A stretch of DNA of 64,000 nucleotides from Desulfuromonadaceae bacterium (GTDB lineage: Bacteria; Desulfobacterota; Desulfuromonadia; Desulfuromonadales; SZUA-401). A program made the position numbers and the translations under genes. The notes beneath the pieces are model-generated. The model was not told the origin of the DNA and made no database searches. It saw nothing but the letters and a program-made list of their open reading frames with translations. The stretch is taken from NCBI GenBank assembly GCA_003246035.1, contig QKBP01000108.1, positions 31,871-95,870 on the forward strand, read 5' to 3'. Numbering within the stretch: position 1 is the stretch's first letter; each line of letters begins with the position of its first letter. Positions 63,833-64,000 of this stretch are shown in pieces.

Positions 63833-64000
63833 CTAGAGCGGTCGAGCCGGTTCCCCGTAGAGGATCAGCGTATGGGTGCGCCAGATGCTGAACAGGGAAA
63901 ATGTCTTCAGGTCGGCAAAGTAGACTTTTTCGAGACCGTGTTTCTTGGCGATATCGGCAATCGCGTTGCTGTTGATTTCCGTGTAGATGCCGATTCCGGT
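63833..64000 (-). CDS. 3' end of an unidentified gene (runs off the window)
   Basis: The minus strand is open from the window end to a TAG at 63833-63835, giving the last 55 residues of a protein: TGIGIYTEINSNAIADIAKK, HGLEKVYFADLKTFSLFSIW, RTHTLILYGEPARPL. The composition and codon use look coding and it converges with the peroxiredoxin terminator. I cannot name the family from this fragment. Confidence 0.55.
   Translation of the reverse strand, partial: TGIGIYTEINSNAIADIAKKHGLEKVYFADLKTFSLFSIWRTHTLILYGEPARPL

Overview
The window is GC-rich, densely packed bacterial chromosome that reads like core genome of a Desulfuromonadales/Geobacterales-type organism (former Deltaproteobacteria). The evidence for this is a Gram-negative LptD, a citrate synthase of the eukaryotic (mitochondrial-like) type, the citramalate route to isoleucine (lysC-cimA), a K+-dependent membrane pyrophosphatase, a TAXI-type TRAP transporter under a sigma-54 promoter, and the order ispE, tRNA-Gln, prs, rplY, pth, hppA, ychF, rpsF, rpsR, rplI, dnaB. 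I saw no rRNA, insertion sequence, prophage or CRISPR array.

Layout. 1-4.9 kb: 3' end of lptD, a secreted ComEA-like protein, ftsB, a small Cys protein, argS, a SPOR protein and two CAU-anticodon tRNAs. 4.9-15.9 kb: tilS, then a chain of overlapping or nearly touching genes (ftsH, folP, cdaA, cdaR, glmM, pdxJ, acpS, nnr, a CBS protein, tsaE) that joins c-di-AMP synthesis to cell-wall precursor, folate, PLP and CoA-dependent functions. 16-19.8 kb: lysC, cimA, a second ComEA-like protein and a small zinc ribbon. 19.8-21.9 kb: a lone fadJ/fadB-like gene on the minus strand.

22.2-32.6 kb is the most unusual region. Five tightly linked genes encode a Lon-like protease with an odd P-loop, a 1361-residue membrane protein that I do not recognise and that is an internal tandem duplication, a CHASE2-type receptor Ser/Thr kinase, a PP2C phosphatase and an FHA protein. 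This looks like a complete envelope-sensing phosphorylation module. After it come a GFA-family enzyme, a broken gene, marC and an orphan LpdD-like gene.

34.6-38.9 kb: a minus-strand TAXI receptor, fused TRAP permease and UspA operon, with a textbook -24/-12 promoter and upstream palindromes. The permease has an extra C-terminal lipoyl-like domain with no acceptor lysine. 39-49.2 kb: the conserved housekeeping block ending at dnaB. 49.3-54.7 kb: small zinc-ribbon genes, a hotdog thioesterase with an unusual ferredoxin, ettA, an AEC permease and a DUF523-DUF1722 protein. 54.7-58.3 kb: dusB-ntrB-ntrC on the minus strand. 58.3-64 kb: gltA behind a structured leader, a methyltransferase, an ArsP-type permease, xerC, a 2-Cys peroxiredoxin and the 3' end of an unidentified gene.
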